A DNA stretch of 64,000 nt from Maritimibacter alkaliphilus (GCF_019801605.1 NZ_JAHVIT010000002.1:1116001-1180000), one strand, 5' to 3'; positions 17,822 to 26,547 are shown, counted from the stretch's first letter. The notes: generated by a model from the sequence alone, not told the origin. Numbers and translations: made by a program.

Positions 17822-17910
17822 CAAGGTCACTGCGAAGAGAAGACCTGTCCCCCCTAGTATTGGCGGGGCGCGCTTACTGACTTACCCTCGGCGCCCCGCC
17901 AATCTTTTCT
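17822..17910 (+). ncRNA. Predicted general-stress small RNA, GsrN-like
   Basis: A transcript starting about seven bases after the EcfG -10 would end at the T-run near 17909, giving about 85-90 nt. The 5' part can fold a small hairpin (AGGTC 17824-17828 with GACCT 17842-17846). It is followed by an exposed C-rich stretch TGTCCCCCCT (17846-17855). A 12-bp terminator stem comes next (ATTGGCGGGGCG / CGCCCCGCCAAT) and then CTTTTCTCTT. Stress-sigma control, size, exposed C-rich segment and location beside phyR/ecfG resemble Caulobacter GsrN, which targets G-rich leaders through a C-rich loop. This is a prediction; sequence homology was not tested. Confidence 0.62.
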
Positions 17911-18156
17911 CTTCCTGACATGATCTCCCTCACGCTTGCACGTCCCGACATGGAAGGCCGCAGACCTCGCTGGTCTAAAGCGCCGCGGGCCGGCCCAGAC
18001 CGTGTACGGTCACGTCCTGCGTCACGTGTCAGTCTCGCGGCTCCGGACCGGTTCTGAAGAGATGCGCAGCGCATGTCCCGGTGTTGCGCGATACGCACTG
18101 CGCCTCGGGATCACCCGGCGTGGCGGACCCTTCCGGCAGACCTTCCGACAGAAACG

Positions 18157-18182
18157 GGAACCTTCCGCGTTCACGGGGCGTT
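18157..18182 (+). promoter_or_regulatory. EcfG promoter upstream of PLDc_N/YihY genes
   Basis: GGAAC (18157-18161), 17 bases, then CGTT (18179-18182) on the plus strand, giving a leader of about 160 bases before the ATG at 18351. The rest of the gap 17911-18350 shows no recognisable gene. Confidence 0.7.
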
Positions 18183-18350
18183 TACCTCCCAATGCGGCAG
18201 CGAGGATCGCGGGCGTCGCAGCCCTGCATCACTGCCGCCGCGAAATGGCCGGTCCGCTTGTCATTCACCGCCCCCCCGGGCAGGTTGGTGGGACGGACCC
18301 GGCTTCACCTTTACCCGCGCGCAGCGCGCGCCATGAGAGGAAGACGTGTC

Positions 18351-18542
18351 ATGCTAGAGATTTCCGGCCTTGGTGGCCTCATCATCCTGGCCCTCGATAT
18401 CTGGGCCATCGTCTCGATCATCGGGTCGAATACCTCGACAGGGAAGAAGGTCCTTTGGGTACTCCTGGTTCTGATCCTGCCGATCCTCGGCTTCCTGATC
18501 TGGCTTCTGGCCGGTCCGCGGTCGCGCGCAAGCCGGATCTGA
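18351..18542 (+). CDS. Small PLDc_N-domain membrane protein
   Basis: 63 residues with two membrane helices (LGGLIILALDIWAIVSIIG and VLWVLLVLILPILGFLIWLL) joined by a short loop SNTSTGKK and ending in a basic tail. The W-x-L/P-x-G-x-x-x-W/L layout is that of the phospholipase D nuclease N-terminal domain (PLDc_N). No catalytic domain is attached, so it is likely a small envelope protein. The start at 18351 follows AGAGGAAGACGTGTC. It lies downstream of an EcfG promoter and just upstream of a YihY gene. Confidence 0.85.
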   Translation: MLEISGLGGLIILALDIWAIVSIIGSNTSTGKKVLWVLLVLILPILGFLIWLLAGPRSRASRI

Positions 18543-18554
18543 CAGCCCGCAGCC

Positions 18555-18585
18555 GGGAAACGCGCAGCGCGGCTGCGCGTTTCCC
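18555..18585. other. Perfect 14-bp inverted repeat between the PLDc_N and YihY genes
   Basis: GGGAAACGCGCAGC (18555-18568) and GCTGCGCGTTTCCC (18572-18585) are perfectly complementary around a GCG loop. No T-run follows. It lies 12 bases after the PLDc_N stop and before the first usable YihY ATG, so it could limit readthrough, protect the upstream message, or mask translation of YihY. Confidence 0.8.
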
Positions 18586-18649
18586 GCGCGATCCGCGGCT
18601 GATCTTCACCGCGCTGCGCGGTGTCTTCAAGCAACTGGATTCTGCGAAC

Positions 18650-19498
18650 ATGGGCCTCGTCGCTGCTGGCGTGGCCTTTTTTTCGATGCTGGCGATCTTT
18701 CCGGGCCTTGCGGCGCTGATCGCGCTCTACGGGTTGATCTCCGATCCCCATGTCCTGCTGGAACAGATGGCCCTGCTGCAGGACATCGTCCCGCCGGACG
18801 TCTACAACCTCATCGCGAAGCAGGTCGAAACCCTGATCACCACCAGCGGCGATACGCTGGGCTGGACCGGGGCGGTCTCCACGGCGCTGGCGATCTGGTC
18901 CGCGCGCGCAGGCGTCGCGGCGATGATGCGGGGGCTGAACGCGATCCACGGCAGTCCGAACCGGGGCTCGCTGCGCCATTATTTCACCGCGCTGATGCTG
19001 ACCGTCGCCCTGATGGGCGTCTCGATGAGCGCGATGCTTCTCGTGGTGATCGCGCCCCTGTTGCTGCAGTTCCTCTATATCGGCCCCATCGTCAGCCTGT
19101 TGGTGGACGCGGTCCGCTGGATGGCCGCCATCGGCGTGCTGCTGGTGGGGCTGGCGCTGCTCTATCGCTACGGGCCGAACACCCGCGCGAACCGCATGCA
19201 CTGGGCCACGCCGGGCGGCGTGCTGGCGGTGCTGCTCTGGGCGCTGGTGTCCTGGGGGTTCAGCAAGTACCTGCAGAACTTCGGCAATTACAACGAGGTC
19301 TACGGCTCCATCGGGGCCGTCGTGGCGCTGCTGATGTGGCTCTACCTCAGCACCTTCCTCGTGCTGCTCGGGGCCTCGCTGAACGTGCACCTGAAGTCGG
19401 TGCAGACCACCGAGGCGGTCCGCCGGGCCGAGAAGGCGGCAGAGGCCGACGCCAAGGCGGCAGAGGCGGAAGCGGAGGCGGCGGAGACCGCCGCCTGA
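18650..19498 (+). CDS. YihY/BrkB family inner membrane protein
   Basis: At least 282 residues with six or so membrane segments (for example GLVAAGVAFFSMLAIFPGLA and GGVLAVLLWALVSWGFSKYL) and the family's VYGSIGAVVALLMWLYLS near the C-terminus, followed by an Ala/Glu-rich coiled tail. The first ATG (18650) falls inside what family members show as the N-terminal helix: the 20 preceding in-frame codons (RLIFTALRGVFKQLDSAN) look homologous. No ATG, GTG or TTG is available there, so either a CTG start is used or the N-terminus is short. Function of the family is unknown; despite old names it is not RNase BN. Confidence 0.82.
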   Translation: MGLVAAGVAFFSMLAIFPGLAALIALYGLISDPHVLLEQMALLQDIVPPDVYNLIAKQVETLITTSGDTLGWTGAVSTALAIWSARAGVAAMMRGLNAIHGSPNRGSLRHYFTALMLTVALMGVSMSAMLLVVIAPLLLQFLYIGPIVSLLVDAVRWMAAIGVLLVGLALLYRYGPNTRANRMHWATPGGVLAVLLWALVSWGFSKYLQNFGNYNEVYGSIGAVVALLMWLYLSTFLVLLGASLNVHLKSVQTTEAVRRAEKAAEADAKAAEAEAEAAETAA

Positions 19499-19504
19499 CG
19501 CCAC

Positions 19505-20539
19505 TCAGCGCGCGGCGCGCACCGTTTCGATCATCAGGGCGACGTTCTCGGGGTCCGCATCCGGCGTGATCCCGTGGCCGAGGTTGAAGATATGCGGGCC
19601 CTTCGAGAAGGCCTCGACGATCTCCCGCGTCTCGCGCACCAGCGCCTCGCCGCCCGTGACCATGTGGCTGGAGGCCAGGTTGCCCTGCACGCAGCCGTCG
19701 ACCTGCACGTTCGCCGCTGCCCATTGCGCGCTGACCGAATTGTCGAGCGCCACGCAATCGGCCCCCGTCGCCTTGGCAAAGCCGATGTAGCGATCCCCGG
19801 CCTCGCGCGGGAAGGCGATGATCGGCAGGCCGGGATGGCGCGCCTTGAGCTCCGCGATGATCCGCTTGGCGGGCGTGAGGCAGAAGTCGTCGAAGTCCTG
19901 CCCCTTGAGCGAACCGGCCCAGCTGTCGAAGAGCTTGACCACCTCGGCCCCGGCCTCGACCTGCGCCGAGAGGTATTCGATCGTGCCCTCGGTGAGCCGG
20001 TCGATGATCGCCTCGAAGACGGGGCGGTTCTCGGCCTTCAGCGCGTGTGCCGGGCCCTGATCCTTGGTGCCGCGACCCGCGACCATGTAGGTCGCCACCG
20101 TCCAGGGCGCGCCGGCAAAGCCGATCAGCGTGGTGTCAGTGGGCAGGTCGCGCTTCAGGATGCGGATGGTTTCATAGACCGGCGACAGGGTGTCATGCAC
20201 CGCCTCGACGGGCTTCAGCGCATCGAATTCGGCCTGCGTCGTGATGGTCGAGAGCCGCGGCCCCTCGCCGGTGACGAACCACAGGTCCGCGCCGAGCGCC
20301 TGGGGCAGCAGCAGGATGTCGGCAAAGAGGATCGCCGCGTCGAAGCCGTAGCGCCGGATCGGTTGCAGCGTGACTTCGGCGGCGAGTTCGGGGTTGTAGC
20401 ACAGCGACAGGAAATCCCCCGCCTGCGCCCGGGTGGCGCGGTATTCGGGCAGGTAGCGCCCGGCCTGCCGCATCATCCAGATCGGCGGCACCGGAAGGGT
20501 CTCGCCCTTCAGCGCCCGCAGGATCAGCTTCTCGCTCAT
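19505..20539 (-). CDS. hemE: Uroporphyrinogen decarboxylase
   Basis: Decarboxylates uroporphyrinogen III to coproporphyrinogen III. 344 aa. The signature [17 protein letters not shown] is near the N-terminus. [13 protein letters not shown] follows, then the C-terminal [16 protein letters not shown]. The start [10 protein letters not shown] was chosen over one ten codons upstream because it matches the family start. It is convergent with yihY (six bases apart) and divergent from hemC. Confidence 0.96.
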   Translation of the reverse strand: MSEKLILRALKGETLPVPPIWMMRQAGRYLPEYRATRAQAGDFLSLCYNPELAAEVTLQPIRRYGFDAAILFADILLLPQALGADLWFVTGEGPRLSTITTQAEFDALKPVEAVHDTLSPVYETIRILKRDLPTDTTLIGFAGAPWTVATYMVAGRGTKDQGPAHALKAENRPVFEAIIDRLTEGTIEYLSAQVEAGAEVVKLFDSWAGSLKGQDFDDFCLTPAKRIIAELKARHPGLPIIAFPREAGDRYIGFAKATGADCVALDNSVSAQWAAANVQVDGCVQGNLASSHMVTGGEALVRETREIVEAFSKGPHIFNLGHGITPDADPENVALMIETVRAAR

Positions 20540-20607
20540 GTCAGCCCCCTTCAGCAAAGTCCCAGACACCTCGCTGCCCCCCGCCTTGATGTCAAGGACC
20601 GCCCCCC

Positions 20608-20674
20608 TTCATCTTTCCCCAAATACCTCCGGGGGGTGAATTGGCCGCAGGCCAAGCGGGGGGCAGCGCCCCCC
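20608..20674 (+). repeat. Dispersed intergenic repeat, copy 2, in the hemE-hemC gap
   Basis: TTCATCTTTCCCCAAATACC is followed by a G-run, the hairpin TTGGCC-GCA-GGCCAA, and the hairpin GGGGGGC / GCCCCCC. It matches copy 1 at 7573-7602 (opposite strand) and more weakly 46014-46079. Immediately after it the unit GGACCGCAG recurs three times (about 20674-20712). The gap 20540-20918 holds no gene and must contain the divergent hemE and hemC promoters. Confidence 0.65.
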
Positions 20675-20918
20675 GGACCGGACCGCAGACCGGACCGCAG
20701 GCTGGACCGCAGGACTGACAGGCAGGACTGGCGCATGGTCCCCTCTAGCCCGCGTCACCCAGTCCCGGCCCCGCCTCGACCGGACGGCTGTCCCGCACTT
20801 CGCAGCCCCCACTCCGGTTCCCCCACTCCAGGCCCCAATCCAGCGTGAGACCACCGCGACGGGGCGCCGCGTGCGGCCCCGCTTGCCACGGCGCAGCTGC
20901 GGCTCTATCCCTCGCCCC

Positions 20919-21866
20919 ATGACACGCGATCTTCCCAGTCCCGCTCAACCGCTGCGCATCGGCACCCGTGGGTCCCCGCTGGCGCTGGCGCAGGCCCATG
21001 AAACCCGTGACCGCCTCGCGACCGCCTTCGACCTGCCGGCCGAGGCCTTCGAGGTCGTGGTGATCCAGACCACCGGCGACCGGGTCCAGAACCGTGCCCT
21101 GCGCGAGATCGGCGGCAAGGGGCTCTTCACCCGCGAGATCGAGGATGCGTTGCTCACCGGTGGCATCGACATCGCGGTGCATTCCATGAAGGACATGCCC
21201 GTGCTCCAGCCCGATGGGCTGGTGCTCGACTGCTACCTGCCGCGCGAGGACCCACGCGATGCCTTCGTTTCGCGCAAGTACGCGCGCCTTGCCGACGTGC
21301 CGGAAGGGGCCCGGATGGGCACCTCCTCGCTGCGGCGCCGGGCGCAGCTGCTGGTGAAACGGCCCGACCTCGAGGTGGTGGAGTTCCGCGGCAACGTGCA
21401 GACCCGCCTGCGCAAGCTCGACGAGAGCGTGGCCGAGGCGACTTTCCTCGCCATGGCCGGGCTCAACCGACTGAACCAGCCCGAGATCGCGCAATCCGCG
21501 CTGGAGCCCGAAGAGATGCTGCCCGCCGTGGCGCAGGGCGCCATCGGGATCGAACGCCGGATGGACGACAGCCGCGTGGCCGCGATGCTGGAGGCGATCC
21601 ACCACGGCGAGACCGGCCAGCGACTGGCGGCGGAACGGGCCTTCCTTGCCGCGCTCGACGGCTCCTGCGAGACGCCGATTGCGGGCCTTGCGCTGCTGGA
21701 AGGCGGCGATCTCTGGCTGCGGGGCGAGATCCTGCGCCCCGATGGCTCCGAGGCGCTGTCCGATGCCGCCCGCGCCCCGATCGAGGATGGGGCGAAGCTG
21801 GGCACGGAGATGGCGCAGGGTTTGCTGGCCCGCGCCGGTGCGAACTTCTTCGACTGGCGCGGCTGA
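20919..21866 (+). CDS. hemC: Hydroxymethylbilane synthase (porphobilinogen deaminase)
   Basis: Polymerises four porphobilinogen molecules into hydroxymethylbilane. 315 aa. Motifs: RIGTRGSPLALAQA at the start, KDMPVLQPDGL, the Arg-rich substrate site GTSSLRRRAQL, and the dipyrromethane cofactor cysteine in ALDGSCETPIAG. The start MTRDLPSPAQ is used because the conserved core begins about ten residues later; an upstream in-frame start would add an Arg-rich stretch with no family match. Confidence 0.96.
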   Translation: MTRDLPSPAQPLRIGTRGSPLALAQAHETRDRLATAFDLPAEAFEVVVIQTTGDRVQNRALREIGGKGLFTREIEDALLTGGIDIAVHSMKDMPVLQPDGLVLDCYLPREDPRDAFVSRKYARLADVPEGARMGTSSLRRRAQLLVKRPDLEVVEFRGNVQTRLRKLDESVAEATFLAMAGLNRLNQPEIAQSALEPEEMLPAVAQGAIGIERRMDDSRVAAMLEAIHHGETGQRLAAERAFLAALDGSCETPIAGLALLEGGDLWLRGEILRPDGSEALSDAARAPIEDGAKLGTEMAQGLLARAGANFFDWRG

Positions 21867-21939
21867 GAAAGCCGCGCCCGAAAACCTCTGATAGAGCCCC
21901 GGAAGACCATTGACGGTCAGGCCGGGGCCGCGCCTTGGG

Positions 21940-22431
21940 TCAACCGCAACTCTGACCGCGATGGCAGCGGCGCAGCGCGCTCAGCTGCGCCGAGGTCGGT
22001 TCGGCGAAATGCCAGCCGCCGCAGGGCGTCAGCTCCAGCCGGTAGCCTGCCTCGGTCTGTTCCAGGAACATCACCGCGTCGCCCTGCGGGACGTTGCCGG
22101 TGCACCATGGACCGTGACAGGTGAAATCCATCTCCACCTCCGTGGCGAAGGGGATGTCGAAGCCGCCACTCGACAGGGCCTTTCCCTCGATCCGGCCCGT
22201 CGTGTGCCGCTCCAGCGGTGCCTCGCTCGGGCTGGTAACCGGCGGCATGCTGGCGGGGTCGTAGCTGAGCCTGCCCTCGATCACGACATAGCGCTCCGCC
22301 GCCTCGGCCGCGCGGGTGTAGCTGGTGGCCGGATCGGGCGCCATGCAGCTGAGCGCCGACGCGGGCCCGGCAAGGGCGGCCAGCAGGGCCGGCGCGGCGA
22401 GCAGGGACGTCAGCTGGGACGGGCCACGCAT
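21940..22431 (-). CDS. Hypothetical secreted protein
   Basis: 163 residues with an N-terminal signal-like segment ([20 protein letters not shown], cleavage likely after ASA) and six cysteines in the mature part, including FTCHGPWCTGN and a terminal CHRGQSC, suggesting disulfides in the periplasm. I do not recognise a characterised family. The start overlaps the stop of rppH by one base (TGATG), so it is translationally coupled to it. Confidence 0.75.
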   Translation of the reverse strand: MRGPSQLTSLLAAPALLAALAGPASALSCMAPDPATSYTRAAEAAERYVVIEGRLSYDPASMPPVTSPSEAPLERHTTGRIEGKALSSGGFDIPFATEVEMDFTCHGPWCTGNVPQGDAVMFLEQTEAGYRLELTPCGGWHFAEPTSAQLSALRRCHRGQSCG

Positions 22432-22931
22432 CACAGGTGCTCCGCGAATTCGGCGAGCACGGCGGCATAGACCTCGCGCTTGAAGGGCACGATGTTGTCC
22501 ACCACCGCGTCGGGCGCCAGCCAGCACCATTCGCTGAACTCCGGATGGGCCGTCTCGATGTTCACATCCGCATCCGTCCCGAGGAACCGCAGCAGGAACC
22601 ACTTCTGCTTCTGGCCCTTGTACTTGCCGCCCCAGATCCGGCCCGCGATCTCGACCGGCAGGTCATAGGTCAGCCAGTCGGCGGTCTCGGCGGCCACTTC
22701 GACCATCGAGGGCGGCACGCCGATTTCCTCCTCCAGTTCGCGCAGCGCGGCCTCGCGGGGGGATTCGCCCTTGTCGACCCCGCCCTGCGGCATCTGCCAC
22801 GCGGGCACCTCGCTGTCCTTGCGCTGACCGACCCAGACCTGCCCCTCGGCGTTCATCAGCATGACGCCCACGTTGGGGCGATAGGGCAGGGCGGCGATCT
22901 CTTCCGCGGTGGGGACGTGTTTGGACGACAT
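22431..22931 (-). CDS. rppH: RNA pyrophosphohydrolase, Nudix family
   Basis: A 166-residue Nudix hydrolase with the complete box [20 protein letters not shown] followed by IG. The N-terminal [21 protein letters not shown] and WQMPQGGVD are typical of RppH, which removes pyrophosphate from 5'-triphosphate mRNA (or Ap4A in older naming). The C-terminal PFKREVY is also typical. In related genomes rppH often lies near ctpA; here ctpA is 23 kb away. Confidence 0.93.
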   Translation of the reverse strand: MSSKHVPTAEEIAALPYRPNVGVMLMNAEGQVWVGQRKDSEVPAWQMPQGGVDKGESPREAALRELEEEIGVPPSMVEVAAETADWLTYDLPVEIAGRIWGGKYKGQKQKWFLLRFLGTDADVNIETAHPEFSEWCWLAPDAVVDNIVPFKREVYAAVLAEFAEHL

Positions 22932-23099
22932 GGCGAACCTCCGGATTGCGCGGCGATCCTACGCCCCCGGCGGGCAGTGTCCAGCAAGCGCCCGCGCGGT
23001 GATCATTTTCGCGCCAATTCGGGGGAGGTTACGCAGGAATGCGATAGCTTCCGACGCGCCGAGATTGCCGCAGCCCGCAAACTGCGTCATCTCCACCTC

Positions 23100-23684
23100 A
23101 TGCAAGACGGATTGAAGATCGTTCTGGTCGAAGAAGACGCCGACCGCGCGCGGACCCTGATCGAGGGGCTGGCGGATGACGGCTGGGGCGATGTGACGGT
23201 GCTGGGGGACGCGCGGATGCTCGCCCGCCAGATGGACAAGCTGAACCCCGACGTGGTGCTGGTGAACCTTGCCGACCCGGGCCGCGACACGCTGGAGCAG
23301 CTCTGCATGGTCTCCGGCGCGAACGAGCGCCCGGTGGCCGTCTTCGTGGACCGCACCGATCCCGCCACCACCAAGGCCGCCATCGAGGCGGGCCTGTCTG
23401 CCTACGTGGTGGGCGGGCTGGAGGCCAAGCGCGTGCGTCCCATCGTGGATGCGGCGATTGCACGGTTCCATATGTTCAGCCAGATCCGGAGCGAGCTGGA
23501 AGCGGCCAAGACCGCGCTCTCCGAACGCAAGATGGTCGATCGCGCCAAGGGCCTGCTGATGAAGGCCAAGGGCATTTCCGAGGACGAGGCCTATGCGCTG
23601 CTGCGCAAGGCCGCGATGGATCAGGGCAAGCGGCTCGCCGCCGTGGCCGAGGCCATCGTCACCGCGGCGAACCTGCTGAAATGA
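23100..23684 (+). CDS. nasT: ANTAR-domain antiterminator NasT
   Basis: A 194-residue response-regulator-like protein: a pseudo-receiver (about 1-120, starting MQDGLKIVLVEEDADRARTL), a coiled linker (ELEAAKTALSERKMV), and a C-terminal ANTAR RNA-binding domain (DRAKGLLMKAKGISEDEAYA). NasT binds paired hairpins in the nas/nrt leader to prevent early termination. The receiver lacks a clear phospho-acceptor: the position after VVLVN is Leu-Ala-Asp rather than a free Asp at the strand end. Control therefore comes from NasS binding, not phosphorylation. It overlaps nasS by four bases. Confidence 0.92.
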   Translation: MQDGLKIVLVEEDADRARTLIEGLADDGWGDVTVLGDARMLARQMDKLNPDVVLVNLADPGRDTLEQLCMVSGANERPVAVFVDRTDPATTKAAIEAGLSAYVVGGLEAKRVRPIVDAAIARFHMFSQIRSELEAAKTALSERKMVDRAKGLLMKAKGISEDEAYALLRKAAMDQGKRLAAVAEAIVTAANLLK

Positions 23685-24856
23685 GCCGCTATGCCGTCAC
23701 CTGCGGTTTCGTGCCGCTGACCGACGCCGCCCCGCTGGTGGTGGCGAAGGAAATGGGGTTCGCGGCGGAAGAGAACATCGACCTGACCTTGCAGGCCTTC
23801 CCCTCGTGGTCGTCGATCCGGGACATGCTGGCCTTCGGCCATCTGGACGCGGCGCATCTGCTGGCGCCGATGCCGATCGCCATGTCGCTGGGCCTCGGCG
23901 CTCTGCCCGAGCGGATCGACGCGCTGCAGGTGCTGTCGATGAACGGCAATGTCATCGGCGTGTCCGGCGATCTGGCCGACAAGATGCGGGCCGAGGGCTG
24001 GACAGGCGGCTGTGCCTCGCCCGCCGACGTGGCCGCGGCCCTGCGCGCGGCGCGGGACGGGCGGCTGGTGATCGGCGTGCCCTTCCCCTTCTCCATGCAC
24101 GCGGAACTGCTGCACTACTGGATGGAGGCCGAGGGCGCGACCGAGGGGCGGGACTACGAGATTCGCTCCGTCCCGCCGTCCCAGATGGGTGCGGCGCTGG
24201 CGGCCAAGCGGATCGATGCCTTCTGCGTGGGCGAACCCTGGGGCAGCCAGGCCGTGGATGCGGGCGTGGGCGAGATCATCCTGACCGGCACCGCGATCTG
24301 GCGCATGGCACCGGAAAAGGTGTTGGCGGCGCGCCACGACTGGGCCGAGGAAGACCCGGCACGGGCCGCGGCCCTGATGCGCGCCGTGGCACGTGCGGGG
24401 CGCTGGCTGGACCAGCCCGGAAACCGGATGATCGCGGCAGAGCTGCTGAACCGGGCAGATTACCTGAACCTTCCCGTGCGTCTTCTGGACCGCGCCCTGA
24501 CCGGGCGTCTGGTCTGTGACGGCAGTGGCGAGGAGGCCGAGATCGCGGGCTTCATGCGGTTCTTCGACGGCGCGGCCACCTTCCCGTGGCGCAGTCAGGC
24601 GAAATGGATCGCACGGCGGATCGCGGCCCGCTCCGGCGTGGCCCTGGCCGAGGCGGAGGCCGTCGCCCATGGCTGCTTCCGCACCGATCTCTACCGCATG
24701 GCGATGGCCGGCACCGGCATCGACCTGCCCGGCGCCTCGGAGAAGCTGGAGGGGGCGCTGAGCGCGCCCACCGCCGTCGCCTCGCAGCGGGGCGAGATGA
24801 TTCTGGGCCCGGACCAGTTCTATGACGGCAAGGTTTTTGACCCTTCCGCCGGGTAA
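23681..24856 (+). CDS. nasS: Cytosolic nitrate sensor NasS (NrtA/CmpA-like)
   Basis: A 391-residue homologue of the periplasmic nitrate-binding protein NrtA but with no signal peptide (starts MSRYAVTCGFVPLTDAAPLV), as expected of NasS. It holds NasT inactive without nitrate or nitrite and releases it when the ligand binds. Shared family segments with the NrtA encoded downstream include the FPFSMHAELLHYW region and FCVGEPWGSQAV. The ATGA overlap with nasT suggests fixed stoichiometry. The start is set by the overlap. Confidence 0.92.
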   Translation: MSRYAVTCGFVPLTDAAPLVVAKEMGFAAEENIDLTLQAFPSWSSIRDMLAFGHLDAAHLLAPMPIAMSLGLGALPERIDALQVLSMNGNVIGVSGDLADKMRAEGWTGGCASPADVAAALRAARDGRLVIGVPFPFSMHAELLHYWMEAEGATEGRDYEIRSVPPSQMGAALAAKRIDAFCVGEPWGSQAVDAGVGEIILTGTAIWRMAPEKVLAARHDWAEEDPARAAALMRAVARAGRWLDQPGNRMIAAELLNRADYLNLPVRLLDRALTGRLVCDGSGEEAEIAGFMRFFDGAATFPWRSQAKWIARRIAARSGVALAEAEAVAHGCFRTDLYRMAMAGTGIDLPGASEKLEGALSAPTAVASQRGEMILGPDQFYDGKVFDPSAG

Positions 24857-25032
24857 CGCCCAAATTCTGATCAATCCTTCGTCGTGAACGCATGTTTGGC
24901 CCTCCGGCGGGCCGGAATTCGCCATTTTTGCGAAAAATGTCTCGCGTCAGGGGGCGGCGTCAGGCATTCAGGGATCAACAGCGGTCAGGCAACGGTGCCG
25001 GCCACGCTGTCCACCCCCAAAGCCGAGGGTAG

Positions 25033-25073
25033 ATGAGCATTGTCGCTCATTGCCGTTTCCGCAGGATGCGGAA
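25033..25073 (+). promoter_or_regulatory. Tandem-hairpin leader, candidate NasT (ANTAR) binding site
   Basis: Hairpin 1 has the perfect 6-bp stem ATGAGC / GCTCAT (25033-25050) closing a hexaloop ATTGTC with A at position 1 and G at position 4, the ANTAR signature. Hairpin 2 (25057-25073) has the stem TTCCGC / GCGGAA closing AGGAT, a five-base loop that departs from the expected hexaloop. A GC stem (GCCCCG...CGGGGC, about 25101-25139) follows, then ATTTGCTT, which could be a weak terminator. The pair lies about 90-130 bases upstream of nrtA. The gap 24857-25160 also holds an AT-rich dyad CATTTTT-GCG-AAAAATG (24923-24939). Confidence 0.6.
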
Positions 25074-25160
25074 CACGTCCGAGCGACAACAGAACGTCAC
25101 GCCCCGAGCCCGAGATCAGATAGAACGCTGCCGGGGCATTTGCTTAAGGGAATACCTACC

Positions 25161-26525
25161 ATGCGTAAGGCACTTCTTCTGGCACTGAGCACCACTGCCC
25201 TCTCCACCGGCGCCTTCGCCGAAATGCTGGATGTGGAAAAGGACGAACTGAAGTTCGGCTTCATCAAGCTGACCGACATGGCGCCGCTGGCCGTCGCCTA
25301 TGAGAACGGCTACTTCGAGGACGAAGGTCTCTTCGTCACGCTGGAGGCGCAGGCGAACTGGAAAGTCCTGCTCGACGGCGTCATCGGCGGCCAACTCGAC
25401 GGCGCGCATATGCTGGCCGGTCAGCCCCTCGCGGCGACCATCGGCTACGGCACCGAGGCCCACATCGTTACCCCCTTCTCCATGGACCTGAACGGCAACG
25501 GCATCACCGTGTCGAACGAGATCTGGGAGCAGATGAAGGAATACGTGCCGGAAGAGAACGGCAAGCCCGTGCACCCGATCTCGGCCGAGGCGCTCGCGCC
25601 GGTCGTGAAGAAGTACCAGAACGAGGGCAAGCCCTTCAACATGGGCATGGTCTTCCCGGTCTCGACCCACAACTACGAACTGCGCTACTGGCTGGCCGCC
25701 GGTGGGCTGCAGCCGGGTTACTACAGCCCGCAGGACGTGACCGGCCAGATCGGCGCCGACGTGCTGCTCTCCGTCACCCCGCCGCCGCAGATGCCCGCCA
25801 CCATGGAGGCCGGCACCATCTACGGCTACTGCGTGGGTGAGCCGTGGAACCAGCAGGCCGTGTTCAAGGGCATCGGCGTTCCGGTCATCACCGACTACGA
25901 ACTGTGGAAGAACAACCCCGAGAAGGTCTTCGGCATGTCGGCCTCCTTCGTGGAAGAGAACCCGAACACCGCCATCGCCGTGACCAAGGCGCTGATCCGT
26001 GCCGCCATCTGGCTGGACGAGAACGACAACGCCAACCGCATGGAAGCCGTCGAACTGCTGTCCCGCCCGGAATACGTGGGTGCAGACTCGGAAGTGATCG
26101 CCAACTCCATGACCGGCACCTTCGAGTACGAGAAGGGCGACAAGCGCGAGGTCCCCGACTTCAACGTGTTCTTCCGCTACAATGCGACCTATCCCTTCTA
26201 CTCCGACGCTGTCTGGTACCTGACCCAGATGCGCCGCTGGGGCCAGATCGCCGAAGCCAAGCCGGACAGCTGGTACGACGAGATCGCCAAGTCCGTCTAC
26301 AAGCCGGAAATCTACCTCGAAGCCGCCCGTCACCTCGTTGACGAAGGTCTGGCGAACGAGGCCGACTTCCCCTGGGACAGCGATGGCTACAAGGAACCGA
26401 CCCCCGCTGCTGACGTGATCGACGGCATTCCCTACGATGGGCGTCAACCGAACGCCTACCTGGAAAGCCTGCCGATCGGTCTGAAAGGCGACCAGACCGT
26501 CGTCGGCAACGAGGTCAAGGGCTGA
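25161..26525 (+). CDS. nrtA: Nitrate ABC transporter substrate-binding protein
   Basis: A 454-residue periplasmic nitrate/nitrite-binding protein of the NrtA/CmpA family. The signal peptide [20 protein letters not shown] is clear and the mature part begins [32 protein letters not shown] matches the family's conserved segment. The start follows TTAAGGGAAT. It is first of the transporter genes, behind a leader with ANTAR-type hairpins. A strong hairpin separates it from nrtB and may give higher expression of the binding protein. Confidence 0.94.
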   Translation: MRKALLLALSTTALSTGAFAEMLDVEKDELKFGFIKLTDMAPLAVAYENGYFEDEGLFVTLEAQANWKVLLDGVIGGQLDGAHMLAGQPLAATIGYGTEAHIVTPFSMDLNGNGITVSNEIWEQMKEYVPEENGKPVHPISAEALAPVVKKYQNEGKPFNMGMVFPVSTHNYELRYWLAAGGLQPGYYSPQDVTGQIGADVLLSVTPPPQMPATMEAGTIYGYCVGEPWNQQAVFKGIGVPVITDYELWKNNPEKVFGMSASFVEENPNTAIAVTKALIRAAIWLDENDNANRMEAVELLSRPEYVGADSEVIANSMTGTFEYEKGDKREVPDFNVFFRYNATYPFYSDAVWYLTQMRRWGQIAEAKPDSWYDEIAKSVYKPEIYLEAARHLVDEGLANEADFPWDSDGYKEPTPAADVIDGIPYDGRQPNAYLESLPIGLKGDQTVVGNEVKG

Positions 26526-26547
26526 GCCGCAAGGCAAAGCTCCTCCC

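Noticed and set aside
25110-25150. A sigma-54 promoter before nrtA (GGGGCATTTGCTT).
   Set aside because: The GG-N10-GC spacing is not met, and a start there would exclude the upstream hairpin leader.
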